64,000 nt of DNA from Methanosphaera sp. WGK6 (GCF_001729965.1 NZ_JRWK01000002.1:1-64000); one strand, 5' to 3'; positions 31,335 to 41,352 are shown, numbered from the stretch's first letter. Notes: generated from the letters alone by a model not told the origin. Made by a program: numbers and translations.

Positions 31335-32765
31335 ATGACACATAAAAATGCCAAGTATCATGATGATGAAGATTATTATTACATGGTAAAAGATGAAATT
31401 ACAACTACAAAATATTTAATACACTCACAAATTAATGCTAAAGGATTTGTAGAAAAACCTGATGTAGTAGGTGCAATATTCGGACAAACAGAAGGTCTAC
31501 TAAGTGATAGTCTTGATTTACGAGAATTACAAAAAACTGGTAGAATTGGACGAATTAAGGTAGATATGACAAATAAATCAGGAAGAACAAAAGGTGAAAT
31601 AATAATACCATCTAGTTTGGATAGAATAGAAACAACAATTTTAGCAGCATCACTAGAAACAATTAATAGAGTAGGACCTTGTGAAGCAAGTCTTAGAATA
31701 ACAAAAATTGAAGATGTACGTGCTGTTAAAAGAAGAACTATTGTAGAAAGAGCAAAAGAATTATATCAAAACATGATGGAAGACTTTACACCAGAAAGTT
31801 CACGAATGATTGAAGAAGTTAAAGAATCAATTAGAATTCCTGAAATAATAGAATATGGTGAAGATCAATTACCTGCAGGCCCCAATACTCCAACATCTGA
31901 TGCAATACTAATTGTAGAAGGAAGATCTGATGTATTAAACTTATTAAAATATGGAATTAAAAATACCATTGCAGTAGAAGGAGTAAATGTACCTAAAACA
32001 GTGGCAGATTTAACAAAAGAAAGAACTGTTACAGCGTTTTTAGATGGTGATAGGGGTGGAGACTTAATATTGAAAGAATTACTCCAAATTGGGGATATTG
32101 ATTATGTAACTAGAGCGCCACGAGGTCAAGAAGTAGAATACTTGGATAAAGACCAAGTAATATATGCCTTAAAAAATAAAACTTCCGTTGATAAAATAAA
32201 TAGTCATGCAAACTATAATCATAATCAACATAGGTATCATAATAAACCAAAAACATACAATAACAATTCAAATTCCCTCAATGGTTCAAAAACACATGGA
32301 TTAAAACAAGTAGAATCTATATATAAACAAGATTATAAAAAACAGGTATTTAACAAACAAGAAAAACAAGAAATTTCCAAATATTCTGAGGAAAAAAATA
32401 AGAACAAAGATAAAACACAAGATAATAATATAATCAAAAAACAATCATCAGAAATTATTTCACAAGAAAAAGAAGAAGAACCAAAAACTGAAAACAAGTA
32501 TAAAAAAATACTAAATGAACTTTCTGGAACAAATAATGGTAGATTATTTGATATGAACTTTAATTTAATTAAAGAAGTAGCAGTTGGAGAACTATTCAAT
32601 GAAATAAAAAGTATAAATGATGATATTAAAACAGTAATATTTGATGGAATTATAAGTCAACGATTAGTTGACTTAGCTAAAGAAAAAAATATTGAATGTT
32701 TAGTAGCAGTAAAAATGAGTGAAGTTGTAAAAAAACCAGAAACCATTAAAATTATAATAAAATAA
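31335..32765 (+). CDS. dnaG: DnaG-type primase (archaeal)
   Basis: Archaeal DnaG of 476 residues. The N-terminal DnaG_N region (YLIHSQINAKGFVEKPDVVGAIFGQTEGLLS) is followed by a TOPRIM domain near residues 190-275 with IVEGRSDVLNLLKYGI and FLDGDRGGDLI (catalytic Glu and DxD-type Asp residues). The bacterial zinc-binding domain is absent, as usual in archaea, where the protein also associates with the exosome. Between about residues 285 and 395 there is a low-complexity Asn/Lys/Gln-rich linker. A hairpin terminator follows. Confidence 0.93.
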   Translation: MTHKNAKYHDDEDYYYMVKDEITTTKYLIHSQINAKGFVEKPDVVGAIFGQTEGLLSDSLDLRELQKTGRIGRIKVDMTNKSGRTKGEIIIPSSLDRIETTILAASLETINRVGPCEASLRITKIEDVRAVKRRTIVERAKELYQNMMEDFTPESSRMIEEVKESIRIPEIIEYGEDQLPAGPNTPTSDAILIVEGRSDVLNLLKYGIKNTIAVEGVNVPKTVADLTKERTVTAFLDGDRGGDLILKELLQIGDIDYVTRAPRGQEVEYLDKDQVIYALKNKTSVDKINSHANYNHNQHRYHNKPKTYNNNSNSLNGSKTHGLKQVESIYKQDYKKQVFNKQEKQEISKYSEEKNKNKDKTQDNNIIKKQSSEIISQEKEEEPKTENKYKKILNELSGTNNGRLFDMNFNLIKEVAVGELFNEIKSINDDIKTVIFDGIISQRLVDLAKEKNIECLVAVKMSEVVKKPETIKIIIK

Positions 32766-32773
32766 TTTTTTTT

Positions 32774-32812
32774 AGAAGAATAATATTATTTTATTCTTCT
32801 AATATTTTTTCA
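32774..32812 (+). terminator. terminator after dnaG
   Basis: AGAAGAATAA (32774-32783) pairs perfectly with TTATTCTTCT (32791-32800) around a 7-nt loop, followed by AATATTTTTT. It lies 8 nt after the dnaG stop. Confidence 0.7.
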
Positions 32813-32852
32813 AATATTATTTGACAATAAAAACTTAAAGGAGTATCATACT

Positions 32853-33806
32853 ATGACATCAGAATATCTTGAAGAAATAGAATTTGAGTACCAATTAGAA
32901 GATTATATTTTAGAATTAGATATACAAAGTTATTCTGCAAATACATTAAAAACATATAAATCTATATTAAATAATTTTCATAACTTTTTATTGTCTGAAA
33001 AAAGAATTAAAGATGAAAAAGGTATCTTACGTTCTTTTAAAAAATATTTACAACATTTAAAAAGAGATAAAGAAGTATCTCAGAATTATCTTTATCTAGT
33101 AACAGTAGTTTTAAAAAAATTCTTTGAATTTGCAGAAATACCTATTTATGATGAAATTAAAGCACCAAAGAGAACAAAATCATTACCTAAATCATTAAAT
33201 GAACAAGAAGTTTATGATTTAATTCATGCTAAGGATAATGAGTATGATCCTGAAAAATCAAATCCTCAAAATATCACGAGACTACGAAACAAACTAATAT
33301 TAACCTTATTATATTCAACTGGACTACGTGTATCTGAATTAATAAAACTTAAAATAAGGACAATTGATGAAAAAGAACGAACTATTAGGGTTAGAGGAAA
33401 AGGAGAAAAGGATAGGATTGTAATCTTTGATGATAATACATTATATTTAATACATGAATATCTAGATAAACGAGGAGTAGAAAATGAATATCTTTTTGTA
33501 AGTCAAAAAAATCATACATTAAGTTCTAGATACATACAATTAATGATTAAGGATTATGCGAAAGCAGCAGGAATTACAAAAAAAGTAACACCTCACATAT
33601 TAAGACACTCATTTGCAACACACTTACTTAAAAATGGTGTGGATATACGAGCAATTCAACAATTACTGGGACATAGTAATCTTAGTACTACTCAAATTTA
33701 TACTAGTGTAGATATGCATACTCTTAAAAATGTTTACGATGATGCCTGGTTAAATAGAGAAAATAATGTACGTAAATCCCCACAAATAGATAGTGCTATT
33801 AATTAA
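32853..33806 (+). CDS. xerA: XerA-type tyrosine recombinase
   Basis: 317 residues: an N-terminal SAM-like core-binding domain (about 1-105) and a C-terminal catalytic domain. The catalytic set is complete: R159 (TGLRVSEL), H248 and R251 ([12 protein letters not shown]), H274 ([14 protein letters not shown]) and Y283. Size and similarity to XerC/D suggest the chromosome-dimer resolvase XerA rather than a phage integrase. It lies 87 nt after dnaG behind a terminator and does not border any attachment-site duplication I could see. The dif site is not identified here. Confidence 0.85.
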   Translation: MTSEYLEEIEFEYQLEDYILELDIQSYSANTLKTYKSILNNFHNFLLSEKRIKDEKGILRSFKKYLQHLKRDKEVSQNYLYLVTVVLKKFFEFAEIPIYDEIKAPKRTKSLPKSLNEQEVYDLIHAKDNEYDPEKSNPQNITRLRNKLILTLLYSTGLRVSELIKLKIRTIDEKERTIRVRGKGEKDRIVIFDDNTLYLIHEYLDKRGVENEYLFVSQKNHTLSSRYIQLMIKDYAKAAGITKKVTPHILRHSFATHLLKNGVDIRAIQQLLGHSNLSTTQIYTSVDMHTLKNVYDDAWLNRENNVRKSPQIDSAIN

Positions 33807-33904
33807 GTAACTATTTTTTTAGCTTTTTTTTAATAATTCTTTTCTAAAACTATTCTAAATAAGTAAAGTATAGTAAATTCAAAATAAAAAAAATATTAGA
33901 AGAT

Positions 33905-34522
33905 TTATTCTTCTTTTGGTAAAATGGATGTAGATATGCTGGATGCAAGTGCAATTTTGAGTAAATCTCCTATTATAAATGGAACAAGTCCAGTTAATAA
34001 TAATTGACTTATTGTTAAAATTTTACCAGTACTTGCCATAAATGTGTATAAACCTACTAAACCAGGTATGTAAATCATAACAAAGTTTGCAAGTAACATT
34101 AATATGACTGTTTGAATAGGTTTTCTTGAAGTTGAAACATGATCAAACATGTACCCAAGGAATGTAGCAGCAAAAATAAATCCTACTATATATCCTCCAC
34201 TAGCTGAGAAAATCCATGCTAAACCATGTTCCATGTTTGTAAACCAGGGCATTCCAATAATACCTAATACTGCATATAGTAACATACTAAATCCACCCCA
34301 TTTTTCACCAAGGAATGAACCTGCAAGTAATACTGCAAATGTTTGGAATGTAATAAGAACAGGACTCCATGGTATTGCAATAGAAACTTGTGCAAGAAGT
34401 CCAGTAAAACATGCTACTAGGAATGATAAACCTACCATTGTAATAGTATTAGCATTATTTCTCCAATTATACCATGAAACTTGCATTTCATGAATTTTAT
34501 TAATATTACTGTTTATTGACAT
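33905..34522 (-). CDS. bioY: biotin transporter BioY (ECF S component)
   Basis: 205 residues with five to six predicted transmembrane helices. The BioY core shows IPWSPVLITFQTFAVLLAGSFLGEKWG near residues 48-75 and the ASGGYIVGF segment near 107-115. It is the substrate-binding S unit for biotin uptake. The energising EcfA/EcfT genes are not in this window. It converges with xerA, and upstream lies an IS remnant and a promoter motif shared with the radical SAM gene at 62.2 kb. Confidence 0.88.
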   Translation of the reverse strand: MSINSNINKIHEMQVSWYNWRNNANTITMVGLSFLVACFTGLLAQVSIAIPWSPVLITFQTFAVLLAGSFLGEKWGGFSMLLYAVLGIIGMPWFTNMEHGLAWIFSASGGYIVGFIFAATFLGYMFDHVSTSRKPIQTVILMLLANFVMIYIPGLVGLYTFMASTGKILTISQLLLTGLVPFIIGDLLKIALASSISTSILPKEE

Positions 34523-34640
34523 AAACGAATTACCTCTTGTTGTTTATAATATTTTAATTAAATTATTAATTCTTGAATTTTTATAAATTTGAATAAATGT
34601 TATTGTAATTCTTTCAACAATTACCATTATATATATTGCA

Positions 34641-34668
34641 TTTTGTAGTATATAAACTATAACTACAA
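34641..34668 (-). promoter_or_regulatory. bioY promoter region with partial inverted repeat
   Basis: TTTTGTAGTATA..AACTATA at 34641-34661 continues into ACTAC, so GTAGT and ACTAC flank a TATA-like core. On the minus strand TTTATATA can act as box A for bioY. The same sequence, with two differences in 21, lies upstream of the gene at 62.2 kb. Confidence 0.4.
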
Positions 34669-34672
34669 GGGG

Positions 34673-35556
34673 GCTCTGTCAAAAATTAGGTAGTTTTAGT
34701 ATGAAGGAAAGTTTACACTTGAAATGATTCAACTTCATTTTTTTTCATAGAATTCGTATGAAAATTTTCATTATAATCATTTTATTTTATTTAAAAATTA
34801 GTTTTTAAGGTTATTTTTGTATAATGTTCTTTTATAATTTACATTGGAAATAGTTCTCTTCTAATTTTTATTAAAATTAGAAAATAAAATAGTAAAATTA
34901 ATATAAGAAGATAATCTTATATTTAAACATGATAATAACTAAACAAAGCTTCTCTAATAATATATTGTCGATGAACAATTTAAACTTCATGATTTTTTTG
35001 AAGAATTAAATAAAAATAGTTTTTCATACACTTATTTTACAATATAGATCATTTTATCATAAAAAAGTAATTCAAATATTTTATAAAGAAATTACATTAT
35101 TTAAACAAGAACATGTTTTTTATCTAGAATATTTATTAAAATTATTAAAAATGGATTTACTACAAAAAATTTAATCTTATTAAAGAAAAGAAAAGAAAAA
35201 TGTAAAATTCAAGATATGGATGTAAACATTGTGGTAAAGAATTTAACACAGATTTAACCGGACTTGTTGATGAAAATAAAAACATAACTAAATCAGTACT
35301 TGAAAAAATACTAAAATTATTTGTAATACATTGATTTAGCACTTATCTAACTTAACATATGCACTTGAAAATAAAAATATAGAAAAAATAAGTAATAAAA
35401 TAGAAAAATATGTTCCAAAAACTATTTCCAAAACACATAAAAAGAAGAATGAAATCACGAAAAGGAATTTTAAGTAGATTTCAACTGAGAATTAATTATT
35501 GGGAAGAAAAATATGAAATAAAATAACGACCCATATAATTTTTGACAGAGCCTTGA
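34673..35556. mobile_element. decayed insertion sequence
   Basis: Terminal inverted repeats are exact over 17 nt: GGCTCTGTCAAAAATTA at the left end (34674-34690) and its complement at the right end (about 35539-35556). Between them, about 0.9 kb holds broken pieces of one plus-strand transposase. No clear target-site duplication was found. The element is probably internally deleted and immobile. Confidence 0.8.
34973..35525 (+). pseudogene. transposase pseudogene in the IS remnant
   Basis: Fragments in different plus-strand frames are still readable: an N-terminal piece (QFKLHDFFEELNKN), a helical piece containing KQEHVFYLEYLLKLLK, a zinc-knuckle piece RYGCKHCGKEFNTDL followed by LVDENKNITKSVLEKILKLF, then NLTYALENKNIEKISNKIEK and the C-terminus RMKSRKGILSRFQLRINY ending near 35525. 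Frameshifts and at least one internal loss separate them. The C-x2-C knuckle and the end resemble the transposases of ISM1-like elements of Methanobrevibacter, but I am not certain of the family. Confidence 0.65.
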
Positions 35557-35751
35557 TTATTTAGAAACTTATATTAATTAGATTAAATATAAATTATATC
35601 ATATCTATATTGTATATGAATATACAATTGAATTTTTTTAATATGATTAATACTTATAATAAAGTAACTGATTGTTCTATTGTTTATTGATTATAATTTA
35701 GGACAATATTGGATTTAAATCATAAAAATATATTTTTTCGAGGGAAATTTA
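35557..35751 (+). promoter_or_regulatory. promoter region of eif5a
   Basis: 195-nt spacer between the IS remnant and aIF5A. It is A+T-rich with TATA-like stretches. A GAGGGAAATTT ribosome binding site precedes the aIF5A start at 35752. Confidence 0.4.
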
Positions 35752-36150
35752 ATGGCAACAAAAGTAGCAGAAATTAAAACTTTAAAACAAGGAAAATACT
35801 TAGTATTAGATGGAGAAGCTTCAAAAATTATCAGTTTATCAACATCATCTCCAGGTAAACACGGAGCTGCAAAAGCTCGTATTGAAGCAGTAGGTTTATT
35901 TGATGGACAAAAAAGAAGTTTAGTAAAACCTGTAAATGCAAAAGTAGATATACCTATTATTGATAAAAGAGCAGGACAAGTTATTGCTTTAATGGGTTCA
36001 GAAGTACAATTAATGGATTTAGAAACCTATGAAACAATAGATTTACCTATACCTGAAGAATTAAAAGATGAAATTGTTGAAGGTAGAGAAGTAGAATATA
36101 TTGAAGCTTTAGGAAATATGAAAATTATGAGAACTAAAGGAGGAAACTAA
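35752..36150 (+). CDS. eif5a: translation initiation factor aIF5A (hypusine-type)
   Basis: 132 residues, archaeal IF-5A. The modified lysine is K36 in the loop [15 protein letters not shown]. The C-terminal OB domain follows ([20 protein letters not shown]). The factor helps the ribosome through difficult peptide bonds. In archaea K36 is modified starting from agmatine or spermidine; agmatine can come from the arginine decarboxylase encoded at 59.9 kb. Confidence 0.95.
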   Translation: MATKVAEIKTLKQGKYLVLDGEASKIISLSTSSPGKHGAAKARIEAVGLFDGQKRSLVKPVNAKVDIPIIDKRAGQVIALMGSEVQLMDLETYETIDLPIPEELKDEIVEGREVEYIEALGNMKIMRTKGGN

Positions 36151-36727
36151 TTTTTTTTCCTTTATTTTTCATTTTTAATAAAAAAACTTTTTTCTCAGTA
36201 AATGAATAATATTCTTTTTTTAATATGTGGAAAGGTATATAGTTTCACATGATATTTTAAAATAAATTTAAATAATTTTTATAAATTATATTAGCAGAAT
36301 AAGTCTTATTTTTTTAATATTTTATTATTATAATTAATGATAAATAACCCATTTTTTTATATATGAGTATTAACAAAATATATAATTAGTTAATTAGCTA
36401 TATAAGAATGAAATAGTATTTAAAGTTTAATAGAGAAAAACTCTCAAATAGTTTAATTAAAAGATATAGTATAATTTTCAAAATTTTTTTTAATAAAAGA
36501 GGATTGGAAATTTTTTATAATTTTAAATACTTTTAACATTCTTTTCAAAAGGGAAAAATCTACACAATTTGAACCCTGAGCTTTAATTGAAAATAGCTAA
36601 TAATTAAATAGAATTGAATAAAAGTTCTATTAATACTACATAATTTTTTTCATTATTTTTGTTAAAGAAGTATATTTTTTTAAAAACTAATTTTATATTC
36701 AAATTCAATCTAAAAAATTAAGGGAAT
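36151..36727. other. AT-rich convergent spacer after aIF5A
   Basis: 577 nt between two convergent genes. The start holds a T-rich run suited to end aIF5A transcription. No coding region, repeat or convincing RNA structure was recognised. Confidence 0.5.
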
Positions 36728-37222
36728 TTAGTCCCGTTTTGGACCCATATAAATTACGGGTAATTGTACTTCAGTTTCTGTTTCTTCTACAGGTGTATCG
36801 GGGTCTGCAGGGATATATATTTCAGTTATGGGACCAACAATATCGTACTGATTTTTTATAGAATAATCAACTATTGCTTTTATAGTTTTATCAAAGTTTT
36901 TATGGGATCCTTTATGTCTAGCTGCAAGGACTGTATGTTCTGCTACTTCCTTTAAACCTAATTTTCCTATACGTCCTGCTGGTTTTCCATCATTATAAAA
37001 ATCTTTTATAGGCATACCTACTTCAAATATTTGGTCTGTTTCTGCATGTTCTTCAAGGTCATTATCATAGGATCCATATGGAAAGCCTATAGCTTCAAAT
37101 TTATTTTCTGCAATTAAATCACCTACTTCTTTGATAAATTCAGGTAATTTGCTAAAACTATCTATATGTGGAACATAAGCTACTTTTTGGTCTGGAATTT
37201 TTTTTTCTATTACTTCTATCAT
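36728..37222 (-). CDS. GyrI-like small-molecule-binding domain protein
   Basis: 164 residues of the GyrI-like/AraC effector-binding fold: KIPDQKVAYVPHIDSF at the N-terminus (typical beta-alpha start), GFPYGSYDNDLEE in the middle, and the C-terminal ITEIYIPADPDTP...EVQLPVIY. It has no DNA-binding domain, so it is a stand-alone ligand-binding or hydrolase-like member. The ligand is unknown. Upstream of its start, CAATGAATAAAA-rich DNA gives only a weak ribosome binding site. Confidence 0.75.
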   Translation of the reverse strand: MIEVIEKKIPDQKVAYVPHIDSFSKLPEFIKEVGDLIAENKFEAIGFPYGSYDNDLEEHAETDQIFEVGMPIKDFYNDGKPAGRIGKLGLKEVAEHTVLAARHKGSHKNFDKTIKAIVDYSIKNQYDIVGPITEIYIPADPDTPVEETETEVQLPVIYMGPKRD

Positions 37223-37510
37223 TTTTATTCATTGCTCCTATTATGTAATTATATGTTATTTTTTTTATTTTGTATTTACTGTACATGCTTATATTGTTTT
37301 TTATAATTTATAAATAATATATTGTTTTTTGAGAATTGATATTTTTCATTCAATATTATACTCTATTTATATTAAAAAAATCTTTTATTAAATTAATTTT
37401 ATTCTTTAAGTTTACATAATTAATTGAGATTATTTTGAAATAAATGGATATTCTTCTTAAATTTATTAAATAATTTAAGTACATATATATTTAAAAAAAG
37501 ATAAGTTAAT

Positions 37511-40204
37511 CTATGATAGATTAACTGCAGATGTGGGGTATGATTTGATTAAGCCATAACGGAATAATGAATAACCGTATGATCCAACACTCATAACTGC
37601 TTTAGCATCACCTTCGAGTTCTGATTTAGATAATTTACTAGAACTACTTGAATATGTTTGAAGTACAGTTACAACTTTGGAATATTTTGCTTGATTAACA
37701 ACATATTTTGTTACTTTTTGTAGCCATGATCTATTAGCATTATAATCATATTTATAAGCCATAGGAAGCATTACATCTACATAAGGACTTAAAGCAGCAT
37801 AATCTTGTCCATAATATGTTTTAGTACCTGCCATTTCTGCAAATACACATGCTGAAATTATCTTTTTATTGTCATATGTTTTCACAATAGAATGCACTGA
37901 TTTAACAAAATTTGTTATTTTACTTGAATTAACAATACTTTTATTAGCACCACTATATCTAACATAATCTAAACAAACACCATCTACTCCACTAATTCTT
38001 ATAATAGTATATATAAAGTTTTTAATCATAGTTTGCTGGCTAGAACCTATATTAAAACCATTGCTTGTTGAAAAGCAAATAACCCATGCATGAACTCTAA
38101 TAGATGTATTTTTACATAATGTAATTACTTGTTTTAATTTAGTAGTGTTGTTAGTTGATGCTCTTGTTTGTACATAAACGTCAGTAATTCCTGCTTTAAT
38201 CCATGAATTAACAGTACTACTAGTTACACTTGCACCTATTTGAACAAATAATGATGTAATTTTATCATGTGTAATTACAATAGATGTTTTTAGTTTCTGG
38301 TTATAAGTATAAGCAGTTATAGTTGCAATTCCAACACTATTAAATGTATTTGTAGCAGTATAACTTCCCTTTAAATTTTTATATGTTTTATTAACATTAC
38401 AACCTACTATGGACATAGATAATTTTATAGTAGGTAGATATGAACTTGTATTATATGATGTTACAATCGTACCATTAAATATATTATTAATGGATATTGT
38501 TGTCTTTACTGATTGATTAACTGATGTTTTTGATGAAGTAACTGTTAAGTAAATCCAATTATTTATTGTTGAATTATATTGTCTTAAATTATTTAGTTTA
38601 GAGTTAGATCCCCACCAATTATAATTAGCAATAATAATTCCCTTTGCATTGTATAAATCTATATTGTCATTATTTATAATTATTGAATTTTTTATGATAA
38701 TAGTTCCATTATAGGAGTATATTGCTCCTCCACTAACTTTTGCATGGTTTGATTTGATAGTTACTTTATTCAGTGTTATATTTGATTTTAAATTATATAT
38801 TGCTCCACCATTTGTAGCATTATTTTCTATGAATGTTGAATTAGTTATGGTATTTATTTTTGTATTTGTTTTAAAGTATATTGCATGATTCTTATTTGCA
38901 TTAAATATGGATTGTGCTATTATTAATTTAGCATAGCCTCCCTCATATATTGCTCCACCATAGGTTGCAATATTACTACTAAATTGGGAGTTGTTAATTG
39001 TTATTGGGTTAGAATATCTTGGTAAATTATATATTGCTCCTCCAATGTTACCACATTTATTTGATGTGAATTTTGTTGAATTAATGGATAAAATATGTGT
39101 ATTGTATATTGCTCCACCATGAGAGCCAGCTTTGTTTATTTTAATAGAATTATTTTTTATATATAATTTATTTGTATTATATATTGCTCCACCATTTTCT
39201 TTCGCATAATTATGTGTATATGTGTTATTATAACTATTTAGGGTACCTTTATTATATATTGCTCCTCCATATTTTGTAGCAGTATTATTGTAAAAATATG
39301 TTTTATTTACTAATAATATGCCTAAGTTATGTATTGCTCCACCACATGTTCCAGTATTGTTTAAAAAATTACTTAGTTTTATAGTACTCGTAGTATTTTC
39401 TTTTAGGTAAATAGGACTATGATAATTATGGGTAATATTAGCTGAATATAATGTAAGTTTAGAAAGTGAATATATTACACTACCTAATTCAGCATTATTT
39501 TTATTAAATGTGGATTTAGTCACTGTTATTTGGTTTAAATTATATATTGCTCCCCCATATTTTGCATAATTGTTGGAAAATGATGTTTTCATAATATTTA
39601 ACTTTCCTTTATTATATATTGCTCCACCATTATGTGTTGCATTAGATGATGATATTTTAACTCCATTTAATTCAAGTGTTCCTTTATTGTATATTGCTCC
39701 ACCATTTGTATTTTTAGTATTTGTTATGGTAAGTGTTTTAAAAGTTACTTTAGAATTATCAGATATTGTGAAGCCATGTTTTCCATTACAATTAATAATT
39801 GTATTTTTAGCACCATTTCCAATTAGTGTTATATTTTTATTAATATATAGTTTATTTTCGTAAAATGTTCCAGAACTGATGTATATTGTTCCTCCATTAG
39901 ATACTGTATTTAATGCACTGGTAATTGTTTTTTTAGGTGTATTTTTATTTCCATTATTATTATCATTTCCAGAATTACTGATATAAATTGTATTGGTGGA
40001 TGTTTTTAGAGATTTGGTGGTAGATGTATTATTTATTGTTTTTTGTTGTATATTTGTTTGACTAATTAATGAGTTATTATTTATTATTTCTGTTTTTTCA
40101 ATAGATTTGCTAGTATTTTGTGTTGTCTGATTCATGTCTGAAGCGGTCACTGTACTAACAAAAAGTAGTAATGTGAAAATTAGAATTGGAAATAATTTTT
40201 TCAT
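37511..40204 (-). CDS. adhesin-like surface protein with beta-helix repeats and a C-terminal glycosidase-like domain
   Basis: 897 residues. A signal peptide is clear at 1-22. Residues about 80-530 form a right-handed parallel beta-helix with eleven GGAIY/GGAIH turns (mostly GGAIYN), as in Asn/Thr-rich adhesin-like proteins of Methanosphaera and Methanobrevibacter. About 540-650 is an Ig-like (Big_3-type) domain. The last 240 residues differ: IKAGITDVYVQTRAS, VHAWVICFS, GVDGVCLDYVRYSG and VDVMLPMAYKYDY resemble the TIM-barrel putative glycoside hydrolases of the DUF4015/GHL10 kind. The protein probably sits on the cell surface. A GGAGATGAT sequence lies about 25 nt upstream of the chosen ATG, so an earlier non-ATG start is possible. 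Confidence 0.85.
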   Translation of the reverse strand: MKKLFPILIFTLLLFVSTVTASDMNQTTQNTSKSIEKTEIINNNSLISQTNIQQKTINNTSTTKSLKTSTNTIYISNSGNDNNNGNKNTPKKTITSALNTVSNGGTIYISSGTFYENKLYINKNITLIGNGAKNTIINCNGKHGFTISDNSKVTFKTLTITNTKNTNGGAIYNKGTLELNGVKISSSNATHNGGAIYNKGKLNIMKTSFSNNYAKYGGAIYNLNQITVTKSTFNKNNAELGSVIYSLSKLTLYSANITHNYHSPIYLKENTTSTIKLSNFLNNTGTCGGAIHNLGILLVNKTYFYNNTATKYGGAIYNKGTLNSYNNTYTHNYAKENGGAIYNTNKLYIKNNSIKINKAGSHGGAIYNTHILSINSTKFTSNKCGNIGGAIYNLPRYSNPITINNSQFSSNIATYGGAIYEGGYAKLIIAQSIFNANKNHAIYFKTNTKINTITNSTFIENNATNGGAIYNLKSNITLNKVTIKSNHAKVSGGAIYSYNGTIIIKNSIIINNDNIDLYNAKGIIIANYNWWGSNSKLNNLRQYNSTINNWIYLTVTSSKTSVNQSVKTTISINNIFNGTIVTSYNTSSYLPTIKLSMSIVGCNVNKTYKNLKGSYTATNTFNSVGIATITAYTYNQKLKTSIVITHDKITSLFVQIGASVTSSTVNSWIKAGITDVYVQTRASTNNTTKLKQVITLCKNTSIRVHAWVICFSTSNGFNIGSSQQTMIKNFIYTIIRISGVDGVCLDYVRYSGANKSIVNSSKITNFVKSVHSIVKTYDNKKIISACVFAEMAGTKTYYGQDYAALSPYVDVMLPMAYKYDYNANRSWLQKVTKYVVNQAKYSKVVTVLQTYSSSSSKLSKSELEGDAKAVMSVGSYGYSLFRYGLIKSYPTSAVNLS
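38690..39720 (-). repeat. coding repeats for GGAIYN beta-helix turns
   Basis: On the plus strand the phrase TATATTGCTCC(A/T)CCA recurs many times with variable spacing of roughly 60-110 nt. Each encodes a GGAIYN turn of the adhesin. This is a protein repeat, not CRISPR. Confidence 0.85.
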
Positions 40205-40389
40205 GGTTAATTTATTTGATATAATGAATAATCATCTCCTTTTTCAATTTTAAATAATTTTAATTTTATATAACTAATGGTTATATTAAAAATAGTTATT
40301 AAATATTTGGAATATTGATAAAACTCAAATAATTTTTGTTTATTTAATGAATTCTATTATTTTTTTCTAAAAAAAAATTAAAATGGGGT

Positions 40390-41322
40390 TTAGTTACGAA
40401 TTATGATATAAATCATGTATATGATAAATAATGTAACCATGATAAGGCCATCTTTTCTATCAAAATCTCTGTCATATGCTAAAAGATATGTTATAATAAC
40501 AACTACTAACATGATAATTGTATCAATAACCATTATATTGGTTGTAATAATTGGGGTAATTGACGTTGTCAAACCAACAATAAATAAAATATTAAATAAA
40601 CAACTCCCAATAGCATTTCCAAGTGCAATTTCTGTCTGCTTGTTATATGCTGCAGTTACACTAGTTATTAATTCAGGGAGTGATGTGCCTATTGAAACAA
40701 TTGTTAAACCAACTAATGTTTCAGACATACCTAAACTTAAAGCTATATTTTTTGATGCATCAACAACAAGATCTCCTCCAAATATTATGAATGCAAGACC
40801 AAATATGATGTATAATATAATTCTTATGTTAGATAAGTGCGTGGTTCCCACAGGCATATTTTTACTTTCTTTTTTAGCTTTTGTTATAAGGTAGAGTACA
40901 TATATTATTATAAGAATAAGGAATAATATTCCTTCAAATCTACTAATTATTTGACCAGTTATTATAGTTAGTAATAATAGTATTCCACTAACTAATAAAA
41001 TTGGAAAGTCTTGTTTTACAGATACTTCTTGTATATCAATTTTATAAATTAATGCAGTTATACCAATAACTAATAGTAAATTAAATACATTACTTCCTAA
41101 AATGTTACTTATAGCAATAGCATTACTGTTTGTAAGTGCAGAAGTTATGGAAACTGATGCTTCAGGAGCACTTGTTCCAAAGGCAACAACAGTTAATCCA
41201 ATAATCATTGCAGGAACTTTTAATTTTGTTGCAAGATCACTTGCTCCTTCAACAAATATATCTGCACCTTTAACAAGAAGTACAAAACCCACTAGTAATA
41301 AAACAATATCTATAATATTCAT
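40390..41322 (-). CDS. calcium/sodium antiporter (CaCA family)
   Basis: A membrane protein with about ten transmembrane helices. The two alpha repeats that form the ion path are GTSAPEASVSI (about residue 50) and GTSLPELITSV (about residue 202), which is diagnostic for the CaCA/YrbG-type exchangers. The open frame begins at 41334 (MMIYMNII). I prefer the ATG at 41322 because TGATGATTT just upstream acts as ribosome binding site. It follows the TIGR00300 gene with a gap of about 30 nt and may be cotranscribed. Confidence 0.88.
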   Translation of the reverse strand: MNIIDIVLLLVGFVLLVKGADIFVEGASDLATKLKVPAMIIGLTVVAFGTSAPEASVSITSALTNSNAIAISNILGSNVFNLLLVIGITALIYKIDIQEVSVKQDFPILLVSGILLLLTIITGQIISRFEGILFLILIIIYVLYLITKAKKESKNMPVGTTHLSNIRIILYIIFGLAFIIFGGDLVVDASKNIALSLGMSETLVGLTIVSIGTSLPELITSVTAAYNKQTEIALGNAIGSCLFNILFIVGLTTSITPIITTNIMVIDTIIMLVVVIITYLLAYDRDFDRKDGLIMVTLFIIYMIYIIIRN

Positions 41323-41352
41323 ATAAATCATCAAAAAAAATTATTAGAAAAA

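Noticed and set aside
32853-33806. xerA as a marker of an integrated element
   Set aside because: No attachment-site duplication, phage genes or composition change nearby; the sequence fits the housekeeping Xer recombinase.
34149-34493. Plus-strand frame of 114 codons opposite bioY
   Set aside because: Shadow of bioY, whose membrane helices and motifs are clear.
35160-35342. Minus-strand frame of 60 codons in the IS remnant
   Set aside because: The opposite strand carries the recognisable transposase zinc-knuckle piece, so this is antisense.
38690-39720. Regularly recurring 15-nt phrase that could suggest a CRISPR array
   Set aside because: The phrase encodes GGAIYN turns in the frame of the adhesin, spacing is irregular and no cas genes are near.
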